Positions 10,577 to 19,059 of a stretch of DNA of 44,901 nucleotides are shown here, piece after piece. A program made the position numbers and the translations under genes. The notes under the pieces were generated by a model. It was given only the letters and a program-made list of their open reading frames with translations. It was not told the origin of the DNA and did no database searches. The DNA lies in assembly GCA_946184695.1 (NCBI GenBank), contig CAMHGK010000003.1, positions 1 through 44,901 of the forward strand, written 5' to 3'. The DNA comes from an uncultured Bacteroidales bacterium (GTDB lineage: Bacteria; Bacteroidota; Bacteroidia; Bacteroidales; Paludibacteraceae). Numbering within the stretch: the first letter of the stretch is position 1; each line of letters begins with the position of its first letter.

Positions 10577-11743
10577 TTATGCTTTGCGCTTTAATCGTTT
10601 AGCAGTTGCAAGTATTTCTTCGTCTTCGTTAATAATGACATATTTGCCGTCCCTCTGCTTGCGATGGCGCATCCATGCACCATATATCTCTGAGCAGTTG
10701 CCGGCTGTTATGAAGGCATCGATTTTGCTCTCTCTGATGAATTCGAGCAGACTGGAGAATTCCATTTGAGTGAGAATCACCTGTATCTCCTTGTATGCAT
10801 CGTTGCTATAACCTCCGGTGACATCATAAATTGAACAACCTCTTGATAGGCTTTTTATGATATACTGCCGGACAGGCTCGGTTTGCTTCGAGATAATGCA
10901 AACTCGCTTGCGGTTATTTAGGCCGTTGGTGAAATGATTGACGGCAAGTCCGTTGATCCATGTGCCTATAAGTCCGATGATAACCATTCTGAAGTCGTTG
11001 ATTGCAAAAGCGGAACAGCAAATTATTGCTCCGGCAACTGAGACAGAGGTGCCTATGTCGAAATGCAGGTACTTGTTGACTATCTTCGCTAAGATGTCGA
11101 GTCCGCCGGAAGACGCGTTGATTTTGAACAGAAACGACTGGCAGATCGAAAGTACTACTACGAAACAAATAAGGTCGAACCAGATATCTCCGAGTCCTAA
11201 TCCGGCACTCATAACCGAGTCTTTCACTTGTTCAAGTACGTTGCCCGCATGGTCAAGCAGATATGGATTGCCGTTGGCATCAAGCACTCGCTCTCCATGT
11301 TGCAGTTGCAGAAGCAGGTCGGCAGGGCAGTCCTCCACAATCCGATGAGTGAAATTGGTGGAGGGATACACTCTGTCCCAAAACTGTATGCAAGGACCAA
11401 GAATTAGTGCCGTATATACAGTCTTTGCGCCAAACTCATTGCCTATAAGCAAGAATGCCAAAACAAGCAGAAAGGCATTTATTGCTACCACAATGAGCGA
11501 CATCGTATCAGCATTGCCTCCGATGGCTATGTTTATTACGATGGACAGTCCTGATATCGAACCGACGATAAGATGGCTTGGCATGAGGAAGTAATATACT
11601 GCCACAGCACCGAGCAACATTGCTACCGTCATTTGTATGAGCTCAATCCAGAACTTCTTTGTGCGTATAGCATGAGCGAAAGAAGCAAACAGCTCTTTCC
11701 AATAGGCACCGGTAAACACTTGGTGCAAGAATGTATTTTCCAT
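10577..11743 (-). CDS. YitT family membrane protein (DUF2179 C-terminus)
   Basis: 388 aa, multiple TM helices; 'SSGGLDILAKIVNKYLHFDIGTSVSVAGAIICCSAF' and C-terminal 'DVTGGYSNDAYKEIQVILTQMEFSSLLEFIRESKIDAFITAGNCSEIYG'. Confidence 0.88.
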   Translation of the reverse strand: MENTFLHQVFTGAYWKELFASFAHAIRTKKFWIELIQMTVAMLLGAVAVYYFLMPSHLIVGSISGLSIVINIAIGGNADTMSLIVVAINAFLLVLAFLLIGNEFGAKTVYTALILGPCIQFWDRVYPSTNFTHRIVEDCPADLLLQLQHGERVLDANGNPYLLDHAGNVLEQVKDSVMSAGLGLGDIWFDLICFVVVLSICQSFLFKINASSGGLDILAKIVNKYLHFDIGTSVSVAGAIICCSAFAINDFRMVIIGLIGTWINGLAVNHFTNGLNNRKRVCIISKQTEPVRQYIIKSLSRGCSIYDVTGGYSNDAYKEIQVILTQMEFSSLLEFIRESKIDAFITAGNCSEIYGAWMRHRKQRDGKYVIINEDEEILATAKRLKRKA

Positions 11744-11807
11744 TAGATTTTAAGGTGTTATTGTTAGGTCAGCCATACGGCAGCGTGTTTCAACAAGCGT
11801 AAGCGAT

Positions 11808-11849
11808 TATCAATTCTCAAATATCAATTCTCAAATATCAATTCTCAAT
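11808..11849. repeat. 14-bp tandem repeat x3 (TATCAATTCTCAAA)
   Basis: Three head-to-tail copies, last one with A-to-T at the final base, in the gap before ribH. Confidence 0.95.
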
Positions 11850-11880
11850 TTAGAATGGTAACCGCCTGATTAAGTTACCT

Positions 11881-12381
11881 CTATTCGGTGTCGTACTTGA
11901 AGCGTGCCATCTTAATCGCAGTGACGGCCCCCTCTACTCCTTTGTTGCCCAATCTTCCTCCTGCACGGTCAAGCGCTTGCTGTTGGTCGAGAGTGGTGAG
12001 GACGGAAAATATAACAGGTGTGCCCCCTTTGGAATTGATCTCGGCTATGCCCTGAGTCGCAGCCTGACAAACATAATCAAAGTGAGGGGTGTCCCCCTTA
12101 ATGACGCAGCCTATAGCAATTATTGCATCAGCAAGCCCTCTGTTGGCAAATCGTGCAGCAGCATATACCAGTTCTACTGTTCCCGGGACATGCAGTACGT
12201 CAATATGGCTTTCTGTGGCCCCGTTTGAAACGAGTGTATCAATAGCACCCTGACACAGTTTAAAAGTGACATCGGAGTTCCAGTCTGATACAATAACGAC
12301 AAAACGCTGACTGTGAACCCAGTCAGCGCTTGGCATTGTTGTCAAATCATACTCCGACAAATTATGTAAATTTGTTGCCAT
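11881..12381 (-). CDS. ribH: 6,7-dimethyl-8-ribityllumazine synthase
   Basis: 166 aa; 'HVPGTVELVYAAARFANRGLADAIIAIGCVIKGDTPHFDYVCQAATQGIAEI', 'GNKGVEGAVTAIKM'. Confidence 0.97.
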   Translation of the reverse strand: MATNLHNLSEYDLTTMPSADWVHSQRFVVIVSDWNSDVTFKLCQGAIDTLVSNGATESHIDVLHVPGTVELVYAAARFANRGLADAIIAIGCVIKGDTPHFDYVCQAATQGIAEINSKGGTPVIFSVLTTLDQQQALDRAGGRLGNKGVEGAVTAIKMARFKYDTE

Positions 12382-12425
12382 GATTTACAATATAAGTAAT
12401 GATATGACTTGTAAAGACAATGATA

Positions 12426-13091
12426 TTATTCAGCAAACATTGCTGCGGTTTGTGCTGCTTCGCTTTGCGGATATTCATTCATGATAGCCTTATATGCCTT
12501 CTTTGCTGCTTCTTTTTGTCCGAGTGCTTCGTAAGCACGTGCAGCCTTGAGCAGACTCATAGGACTCAGTACATCGTGCTTCATTGCACCTACTTGCTCA
12601 AAGCATTGCGCTGCTTTCTCAAGTTGGTCTGTTTGCACATAAGCATCGCCAAGCAATTGTTTCGAAGCAGCTGCATACGATTTCTCTTTGGTGCTATAGG
12701 ACTTGAGGTAACCGATAGCTTCATCGTAGTTGCCAAGCTGATAACTGCATACGCCTGCACAGTATTTTGCCAACTGACCCTCTTGGTTGTGGTATTTGTC
12801 AGCAATAGCAGCAAACCCCATGCAATCATCATCGTTGCCATTGAGAGCAGTTTCATAGTCCTGTTGCATGAAATAGGTCATGGCTACTGCATTCTCGTTG
12901 CTGGCCTGCTCTTTTTTGGGCTCCAACACGTATGCGCGCACAAGCCAAATGCATAGAGCAATAGCCAAAATGCCTAAGATAACCCATGTGATGAGGTTCT
13001 GATGCTCCTCAATCCAGCGACCTGATGTTGACAGAGCCTCTTGTACGTTTTCAAGTTGCTCGTCTTGTTTTTTTGTTGAATTCTTTGCCAT
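12426..13091 (-). CDS. Membrane-anchored tetratricopeptide-repeat protein
   Basis: 221 aa; one N-terminal TM helix then TPR-like repeats (YDEAIGYLKSYSTKEKSYAAASKQLLGDAYVQTDQLEKAAQCFEQV). Confidence 0.85.
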   Translation of the reverse strand: MAKNSTKKQDEQLENVQEALSTSGRWIEEHQNLITWVILGILAIALCIWLVRAYVLEPKKEQASNENAVAMTYFMQQDYETALNGNDDDCMGFAAIADKYHNQEGQLAKYCAGVCSYQLGNYDEAIGYLKSYSTKEKSYAAASKQLLGDAYVQTDQLEKAAQCFEQVGAMKHDVLSPMSLLKAARAYEALGQKEAAKKAYKAIMNEYPQSEAAQTAAMFAE

Positions 13092-13317
13092 ATTAGTAGT
13101 TTGATTTATTTAATTTCCATAAGTTAGATTCGCTCATTATAATGAGAGAAATATCTGTTTAAGATGTCTTCTGACAAGCATTTTTCGATTATCTGCGCAA
13201 AAGACGCGCAAAGATACTATTTTATTTTCAACTGACGAAATCAAAATGCAAAAAAAATAAAGAATAGATATTCTTTCGTCAAATAGTCGTTTTTTTTGCC
13301 ATTCTCGAAAGATTTAG

Positions 13318-13325
13318 TACCTTTG
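13318..13325 (+). promoter_or_regulatory. -7 box TACCTTTG of a candidate standalone RNA; matching TTTG -33 box at 13295-13298
   Basis: TAnnTTTG with 19-nt spacing to an upstream TTTG, as in Bacteroidota primary-sigma promoters. Confidence 0.7.
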
Positions 13326-13330
13326 CACAT

Positions 13331-13598
13331 AGAAACAACGCAAATTGCTCTGTAGAGCTATTGCAAGAAAGTTTGCTATTGTTTCAAAGAAATAAGCCTT
13401 CGTTGCTAAGAGACCGGAAAACTCTACATTTTTTTCTAAACCGAGTTAAATCGGCCTGACCGATGGCGCGCTGCTAATCCACGCGATGACTTGCCTTGGC
13501 AAAGAGCGGAAGATTCAGGCAGATTACAAAGGTCGGCTGGTGCTCAAATCCTGTAATATAGGAGTTTTTCTCGAGTAAAAAGCAACGGGGCTTTTTTT
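13331..13598 (+). ncRNA. Candidate structured ncRNA (possibly 6S-like/Bacteroidales-1-type; family unverified)
   Basis: No supported ORF; promoter upstream; domain 1 hairpin GAAACAAcGCAAA(13332-13344)/TTTGCtaTTGTTTC(13372-13385); domain 2 closed by CGTTGCT(13401-13407)/AGCAACG(13581-13587) and AAAACTC(13418-13424)/GAGTTTT(13562-13568); inner GCCTGA(13454-13459)/TCAGGC(13515-13520) and TTGCC/GGCAA(13491-13502). Confidence 0.7.
13577..13598 (+). terminator. Intrinsic terminator of the candidate ncRNA
   Basis: AAAAAGC-aacggg-GCTTTTTTT. Confidence 0.7.
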
Positions 13599-13655
13599 GT
13601 GAGATTAACGGAAGTGCTTTCGTGTGAAATCAGTTGGCTTATAGCAAACTGCATC

Positions 13656-15134
13656 TTAGTTGTGCCATGCAATGGTAAGCACGATGCCGTTGGTGAGGCT
13701 TGACATGCGTAGTGGCGTCTCTTGTCGGAAATAAGTATAGAGGTCTGCTTGCGAGAGACGAAAACGATATGCACCTTCAACATTAAAATATCTGCCTCTA
13801 TAGCCAATACCGAAAGTGGCATAATGCCTAAATTCACCAAGTCGATAGTCGAGGTCGGTGCGCGTGTCAGCGTAATGAGGCTGAAGAACACTCATGTTCT
13901 TAGAGAGCCACTCATAGGCATATCCTGCTCGCAAATACATACGTTTGTAAGCCCTCCACTCGGCACCGGCATGTAAGCCATGAACATCACTAATCGCATC
14001 GGCAGGATTACTCTTACCTACTATTTTGTGAGCATAGTTGTACTGGATGCTTATAAGGCCGTTGGTTGAGAACTGATAAGCAGCACCGACAGATGTGCGT
14101 AGCGGCAAGGGATAGTTACTTATATTATATGTGTTGATAGGCGTTTGTGAGTTGCCCAGAGTCGAGTAATTCCTGATATTGAATCTGCCGGCAGACGGAC
14201 TGATAAAAGAGATACCTAATCGAAGTTGCTCAATGGGGTGAGCTATTAGTCCGATACTACCTATGACCAGAGTGCTATTAGCTGAGAAGTTGGAAACAAG
14301 TGAGTATTTGGTGTTATTTGCAGCAGTAAGTCCTTCGTTGAAATAGGAAGTCTTACTATAGTTCAGCGACAACACATTAAGTCCGACACCTAAAAACCAT
14401 TGATTAGAGATGTTCAGTGACCATGCCAGTGTAAATTCGTTGTTGCTTCCGAGTTCATTGACAAAGAGGTCGGAATATGTCTGGCGTCCGGTAGCCGACC
14501 ACGAGTTGCCGGAATCGTATGTTTCGATGACATGCTCCGAAGCCATCAGTGCACTCAGCCAACCAATGTCAGCATCATAATACACATCACTACCTCCTTT
14601 TTCCAAATATGTGTGCAGACTGCTTCGATATGGATTGGAGTTGGTAATGTTTGCTACTGCCTGCGCAAGCGACTGACGGTTGAGCAACGAGGAATCATAA
14701 AAGCCTTGACGAGCAAAATTCTTGAGCAGCTGATAGCTAATCATTATATTACTGCGAACCACGCCTGTATATCTCTCGTCGTTTCCAAAAGAAAAGACTA
14801 ACGCAGCTGACGGGGCAGAGAAACTATTGACCTTGTCGGGTCTTTGGTTGCCCACGCCCGTTGCATCCTGTTGCCATGCCAAACTCAGAGCTACCTGACT
14901 TCTGCGCATCACTCCAAGCGAAGCAGGGTTGTCTCTGACAGCGCTCTCATCACCTCCGACTGCTGTCATCGCTCCTCCCATACCAACATATCGAGCAGTA
15001 CCTATCAGGTCAATTTCTGACAGAGTCTGCATATCAAAATCTTGTGCATTTGCAGCAGCGAACAGGCATGCAAGGAGTATTGCGCATAATATTCGCAGCT
15101 TACTTGATGAAATATTATAAATTCTGCTCAGCAT
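13656..15134 (-). CDS. OMPP1/FadL-like outer-membrane beta-barrel protein ('hemin receptor'-type annotation in Bacteroidota)
   Basis: 492 aa; signal peptide, 'GTARYVGMGGAMTAVGGDESAVRDNPASLGVM', alternating beta-strand pattern, aromatic C-terminus. Confidence 0.8.
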   Translation of the reverse strand: MLSRIYNISSSKLRILCAILLACLFAAANAQDFDMQTLSEIDLIGTARYVGMGGAMTAVGGDESAVRDNPASLGVMRRSQVALSLAWQQDATGVGNQRPDKVNSFSAPSAALVFSFGNDERYTGVVRSNIMISYQLLKNFARQGFYDSSLLNRQSLAQAVANITNSNPYRSSLHTYLEKGGSDVYYDADIGWLSALMASEHVIETYDSGNSWSATGRQTYSDLFVNELGSNNEFTLAWSLNISNQWFLGVGLNVLSLNYSKTSYFNEGLTAANNTKYSLVSNFSANSTLVIGSIGLIAHPIEQLRLGISFISPSAGRFNIRNYSTLGNSQTPINTYNISNYPLPLRTSVGAAYQFSTNGLISIQYNYAHKIVGKSNPADAISDVHGLHAGAEWRAYKRMYLRAGYAYEWLSKNMSVLQPHYADTRTDLDYRLGEFRHYATFGIGYRGRYFNVEGAYRFRLSQADLYTYFRQETPLRMSSLTNGIVLTIAWHN

Positions 15135-15342
15135 CTACGGAGTCAGGTGTGAAGATGAGTTCTTTGGCATGAGGATTAAAATACGGGGCAAGTGAAGCAG
15201 GGTCTGCAGCATTAAACGGCAAATAATAGACATCGTCTATTACTTCTGGTTGAGCAGCATATTGAGCAGAACTGCAACAGCTCAGAGCAACCACCACGGC
15301 GGCTGCAATGAATAATGACCATATCGTCCGGCAAAATCTCAT
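15115..15342 (-). CDS. Small putative lipoprotein overlapping the downstream OMP gene
   Basis: ORF 15115..15372; more plausible start at MRFCRTIWSLFIAAAVVVALSCCS (second Met, 15342); lipobox-like ALSC; 20-bp overlap with the OMP gene suggests coupling. Confidence 0.65.
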   Translation of the reverse strand: MRFCRTIWSLFIAAAVVVALSCCSSAQYAAQPEVIDDVYYLPFNAADPASLAPYFNPHAKELIFTPDSVDAEQNL

Positions 15343-15406
15343 TCGGTTGCAATATATTTTTTTAGCCAACAACCCTAATTGTTTATAAGTCCAACAACCT
15401 TATTTG

Positions 15407-15874
15407 CTACTGCTGTTCAACACTAATCGGGAGCGAGCGTTTGATACGTTGGTCGAGTGCGGTGAGCGTCTCGGTCTTCATAACTCCCTCTATCTCTTGT
15501 ATTTTGGAATTAAGAAGCTGCATTAGATGTTCATCATTGCGAGCATAGAGTTTGATAAGCATTGTGTAGGTGCCGAGCGTGAACTGACATTCTACAACCT
15601 CAGGTATTTTCTCTAATTCGCGGCAAACGGCATTGTAAAGCGAGCCTTTCTCTAATGTTATGCCTACATAAACACATAGATGGTAGCCTAATTTCTTAGG
15701 GTCAACTACAAATCCTGAGCCCGTGATAACACCTTCGTCGGTCATGTTTTGGACCCTTTGGTGAACGGCAGCACGGCTTATGCCACACAGCTCAGCTACG
15801 TCCTTAAAGGGAATACGAGCGTTTTGAGCAATGATACTGAGGATTTTCTTGTCGAGAGAATCAATCTTTTCCAT
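15407..15874 (-). CDS. Lrp/AsnC family transcriptional regulator
   Basis: 155 aa; 'LDKKILSIIAQNARIPFKDVAELCGISRAAVHQRVQNMTDEGVITG' HTH plus RAM domain. Confidence 0.95.
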   Translation of the reverse strand: MEKIDSLDKKILSIIAQNARIPFKDVAELCGISRAAVHQRVQNMTDEGVITGSGFVVDPKKLGYHLCVYVGITLEKGSLYNAVCRELEKIPEVVECQFTLGTYTMLIKLYARNDEHLMQLLNSKIQEIEGVMKTETLTALDQRIKRSLPISVEQQ

Positions 15875-16091
15875 GTTAGGTTGTTGTTGAAAGTTGTGTA
15901 GATTTATGAAATATGATGGTTTTACATTTATATGCTTACTTTATATTACAGCATGCAAATTTACAATAAAAAGTCCGAATAGCAATTTTTTAGTGACAAA
16001 ATGATTGCTATAACAGAAATTTTGTGTAATTTTGCAATATGATAGTAAAGAAACATAACATCTTGAATAAAGAAACAAAACAAATTGTAAC

Positions 16092-16739
16092 ATGGATATA
16101 AGCGAATACATCGAACAGCATTGTGGCGAAGAAAGCGAGTTGCTCAAGCATATAGTTCGCAATACTCATCTAAACCAAGTTAATCCTCACATGCTTAGCG
16201 GCAGACTGCAGGGCAGGTTTTTGAGTATGCTTAGCAATTTGATTCGCCCGAGACGAATACTTGAACTTGGCACCTTCACCGCCTACTCTACCCTCTGTTT
16301 GGCAGAGGGTTTGGACTCTGCCGACGGCGTTATTGTAACTATCGAAAGCAATGATGAGCTTGAGCAAACTATCTTGAGCAATATAGAGAGTTCTGCTTTT
16401 CGCGACAACATTCACCTTCTCATAGGTGATGCTGTAAAGTTGCTTAGCGATGAACGGGTGGAGATAATAAGGCAAGCCCCTTTTGACCTCGTATTTATAG
16501 ATGCTGATAAGCGTGAGTACGAGAAATACTACGAATTAGTATTTCCTCTTGTAAGGCCTAACGGACTTATTATAGCAGACAACACTCTTTGGGATGGACA
16601 CGTGACAGAATCAGCCTATGATCGCGACAAGCAGACCCTTGCCATCCGCCATTTCAACGACATGCTGATAACCGATGAACGTGTGGAATCGCTCATCTTG
16701 CCACTCAGAGACGGGATAACACTTATTAGGAAAAGATAA
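16092..16739 (+). CDS. O-methyltransferase (class I SAM, COMT-like)
   Basis: 215 aa; 'ILELGTFTAYSTLCLAEGL', 'FDLVFIDADKREYEKYYELVFPLVRPNGLIIADNTLWDG'. Confidence 0.93.
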   Translation: MDISEYIEQHCGEESELLKHIVRNTHLNQVNPHMLSGRLQGRFLSMLSNLIRPRRILELGTFTAYSTLCLAEGLDSADGVIVTIESNDELEQTILSNIESSAFRDNIHLLIGDAVKLLSDERVEIIRQAPFDLVFIDADKREYEKYYELVFPLVRPNGLIIADNTLWDGHVTESAYDRDKQTLAIRHFNDMLITDERVESLILPLRDGITLIRKR

Positions 16740-17028
16740 GGGTACTATTCTAAAAATTTGCTTTTTATATTTTTCCCCAATAAAAAGAAGCACTTTTGCC
16801 AATTAAAATGTTTTTGGTATGTACTATAAGTCAATAGTTTACGGAATATTCACTTGTTCTTCACTCGCTCTTGACTCATTCTTCACTCGGACACGATAGG
16901 AATAAAACACACTAATACATTAAATAGCAGGTAGATAAAGGCTTTAACAAAAAGGGATTAGAAAAGTCATTTTGCCAAGTTTGAAATTCGTAGATTTGAA
17001 ATGCAGATGTCTTCTTTGCCGGCAAGTG

Positions 17029-18015
17029 TCAGTTACCTTTAAGCTTGTCGAACCCTCGTCCAAAGACTCCGGAGGCTTGTGTCTGACTGACAAAGGCATC
17101 GGGGTCTATTTGTTTCACTATTTTCAGAATCTTAGATTTCTCGTTTTCTCGTGCCAAGACGGTAATAACCTTGACGGGCTGCTGCGAGTACCACCCGATG
17201 CCGTCAAGCACGGTAACGCCTCGATGTACTGTCCGGTTGATATCGGACGCTATTTGTGCGTAATGTTTGGACACAATCATCAGCTGAACAGACTGATGCA
17301 TGCGTGACATGAACCAATCGAGAGAGAAAGTGTATGATACGGTCATGCAAAGTCCATACATTATTCTCTTCACCTTGAAATCAAAAATCTCACTCTGCGT
17401 TAATGATGCGCTATCTGGCACCGGTAGCAGATACGAACTTGCGATGATGATGAAGTCGCAGATTACCATCACGCGCCCGAGAGAGATGTCGTGGTGCTGA
17501 TTGACTATCATGGCAATGATGTCAGTGCCGCCTGATGAGCCGTTGTTGACCATAGCAATGCCGAGTCCGATACCGAAAACTATTCCGCCAACTATGCATG
17601 CCGTTACAGGGTCTTCGATAAGGGGTGTGGTTCTGAGAGGGATGACTCGATACCAAAAAGCTAATGCGAACACCCCTACAATGGTCCTCACACAGAATCG
17701 CCACCCGACGGATACGATAGCAGCTATGAGCAACAAGATATTGATTGATAGCGATGAGAGCCAGATAGGAATAGCCCCGCCATATTCTGCAAATGCATTG
17801 TCGAATAGTCCTTGTGTGGCATAGAAAATAAGTGAGCATATACCTGTCAGCCCTCCACCGACAACATTATGTGGCACGAAAATCCAATTGACCATCAGAG
17901 CAAACGGAAACAGTCCGAAGATGATACAAATATATTCGGTAATGGTCACGACAGCGGGCTTATGGTAGTAGGCTTCGAGAGTCTGCTTGATATTAGGCTT
18001 TTCGGTTTGTGGCAT
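17029..18015 (-). CDS. YitT family membrane protein
   Basis: 328 aa; 'VPHNVVGGGLTGICSLIFYATQG', 'NNGSSGGTDIIAMIVNQHHDISLGRVMVICDFIIIASSYLLP', DUF2179 tail. Confidence 0.92.
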   Translation of the reverse strand: MPQTEKPNIKQTLEAYYHKPAVVTITEYICIIFGLFPFALMVNWIFVPHNVVGGGLTGICSLIFYATQGLFDNAFAEYGGAIPIWLSSLSINILLLIAAIVSVGWRFCVRTIVGVFALAFWYRVIPLRTTPLIEDPVTACIVGGIVFGIGLGIAMVNNGSSGGTDIIAMIVNQHHDISLGRVMVICDFIIIASSYLLPVPDSASLTQSEIFDFKVKRIMYGLCMTVSYTFSLDWFMSRMHQSVQLMIVSKHYAQIASDINRTVHRGVTVLDGIGWYSQQPVKVITVLARENEKSKILKIVKQIDPDAFVSQTQASGVFGRGFDKLKGN

Positions 18016-18066
18016 AACACTCTATTTGCAAATAAATTGAATAGGAAAACGGCTTGCGGTGTACAA

Positions 18067-18108
18067 TATAGCATTGTTAGAATTTGCTATAGCATTATTA
18101 GAATCTGT
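18067..18108. repeat. 21-bp tandem repeat x2 between the YitT paralogs
   Basis: tatagcattgttagaatttgc / tatagcattattagaatctgt; 18 of 21 identical, abutting the stop codon at 18109. Confidence 0.9.
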
Positions 18109-19017
18109 TTATCGGTACATTTGGTCGAATCCTTTGCCGAAGACCCCTATCGTTTCGCTCTGACTGACAAAAGCAGAGGGGTCGATATCTTTTACGAGTT
18201 TGAATATCTTTCCTGACTCGTTCTTGCGTGCAAGAACGGTGATTATTTTCATGGGTTGCTTGGAATACCAACCTTCGCCGTCAATAAGGGTTACACCTCG
18301 CGGGATACCGGTCATGATGGCATCGGCTATTTGTTCATATTTTTTTGAGAAAATGAAGAACTGAACAGACTGTCGGCTACGATTCATTATCCAGTCAACG
18401 GCTGTGGTAGCCACAAAAGTACAGCAAAGACCAAACAATACACGTTCAATGCTATGTACGTTAGGAAGAAAGTATGCGCTTGAAATTATGATAAGGTCGC
18501 AATAAAGAAGTATGCGTCCGATAGGCACATGTGTGTATTTGTTGACAATCATTGCTACAATATCGGTGCCACCGGTGGAGCCATTGTTCAGAAAGACGAG
18601 TCCCATAGCTGCACCTGATAGCAATCCACCCAATACACTCGCCATGAATGCATCATGGACAATAGGTTCCTGAGATATGGATATTACCTTGAACCAGATA
18701 GTCAACCAGAGCACTCCGTACATCGTCCTGATGCAAAATCTCCAGCCGATTGTGGCGACAGCGACAAGCAGCAGCAAGGCATTGAAACTGAATGTGGATA
18801 GCCAAATAGGAATAGTACGTCCGGAAGCAAAGTAAATAATCTCACAAATACCTGTCAAGCCACCACTTACGACATTATGGGGAATCAGTATCTGATTGAC
18901 TGCCACGGCGTAAGGAAGCGTGCAGATAGCTATCATTATGAGTTCTTTTACCTCGATAAAAGGCTTCCATTTTTTTCTACTTTCGATGTACTGCTTTACA
19001 TCATTAACTTTTTTCAT
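18109..19017 (-). CDS. YitT family membrane protein (paralog of 17029 gene)
   Basis: 302 aa; 'IPHNVVSGGLTGICEIIYFASG', 'NNGSTGGTDIVAMIVNKYTHVPIGRILLYCDLIIISSAYFLP'. Confidence 0.92.
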   Translation of the reverse strand: MKKVNDVKQYIESRKKWKPFIEVKELIMIAICTLPYAVAVNQILIPHNVVSGGLTGICEIIYFASGRTIPIWLSTFSFNALLLLVAVATIGWRFCIRTMYGVLWLTIWFKVISISQEPIVHDAFMASVLGGLLSGAAMGLVFLNNGSTGGTDIVAMIVNKYTHVPIGRILLYCDLIIISSAYFLPNVHSIERVLFGLCCTFVATTAVDWIMNRSRQSVQFFIFSKKYEQIADAIMTGIPRGVTLIDGEGWYSKQPMKIITVLARKNESGKIFKLVKDIDPSAFVSQSETIGVFGKGFDQMYR

Positions 19018-19059
19018 TTTAGATATGTTAAAAAATGCGATAATATCATTGCAAGAATA

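Noticed and set aside
13331-13598. RNase P RNA, tmRNA, SRP RNA, or cobalamin/TPP riboswitch as identity of the structured RNA
   Set aside because: None of the characteristic conserved sequences I know for these (for example GAGGAAAGTCC, tmRNA tRNA-like ends, the SRP GGAAG-type apical loop, riboswitch cores) are evident; also not positioned as a leader of a plus-strand gene.
13544-13891. 115-aa minus-strand ORF overlapping the candidate ncRNA and the OMP gene
   Set aside because: Out of frame with the OMP gene, no motif, overlaps a structured region with its own promoter and terminator.
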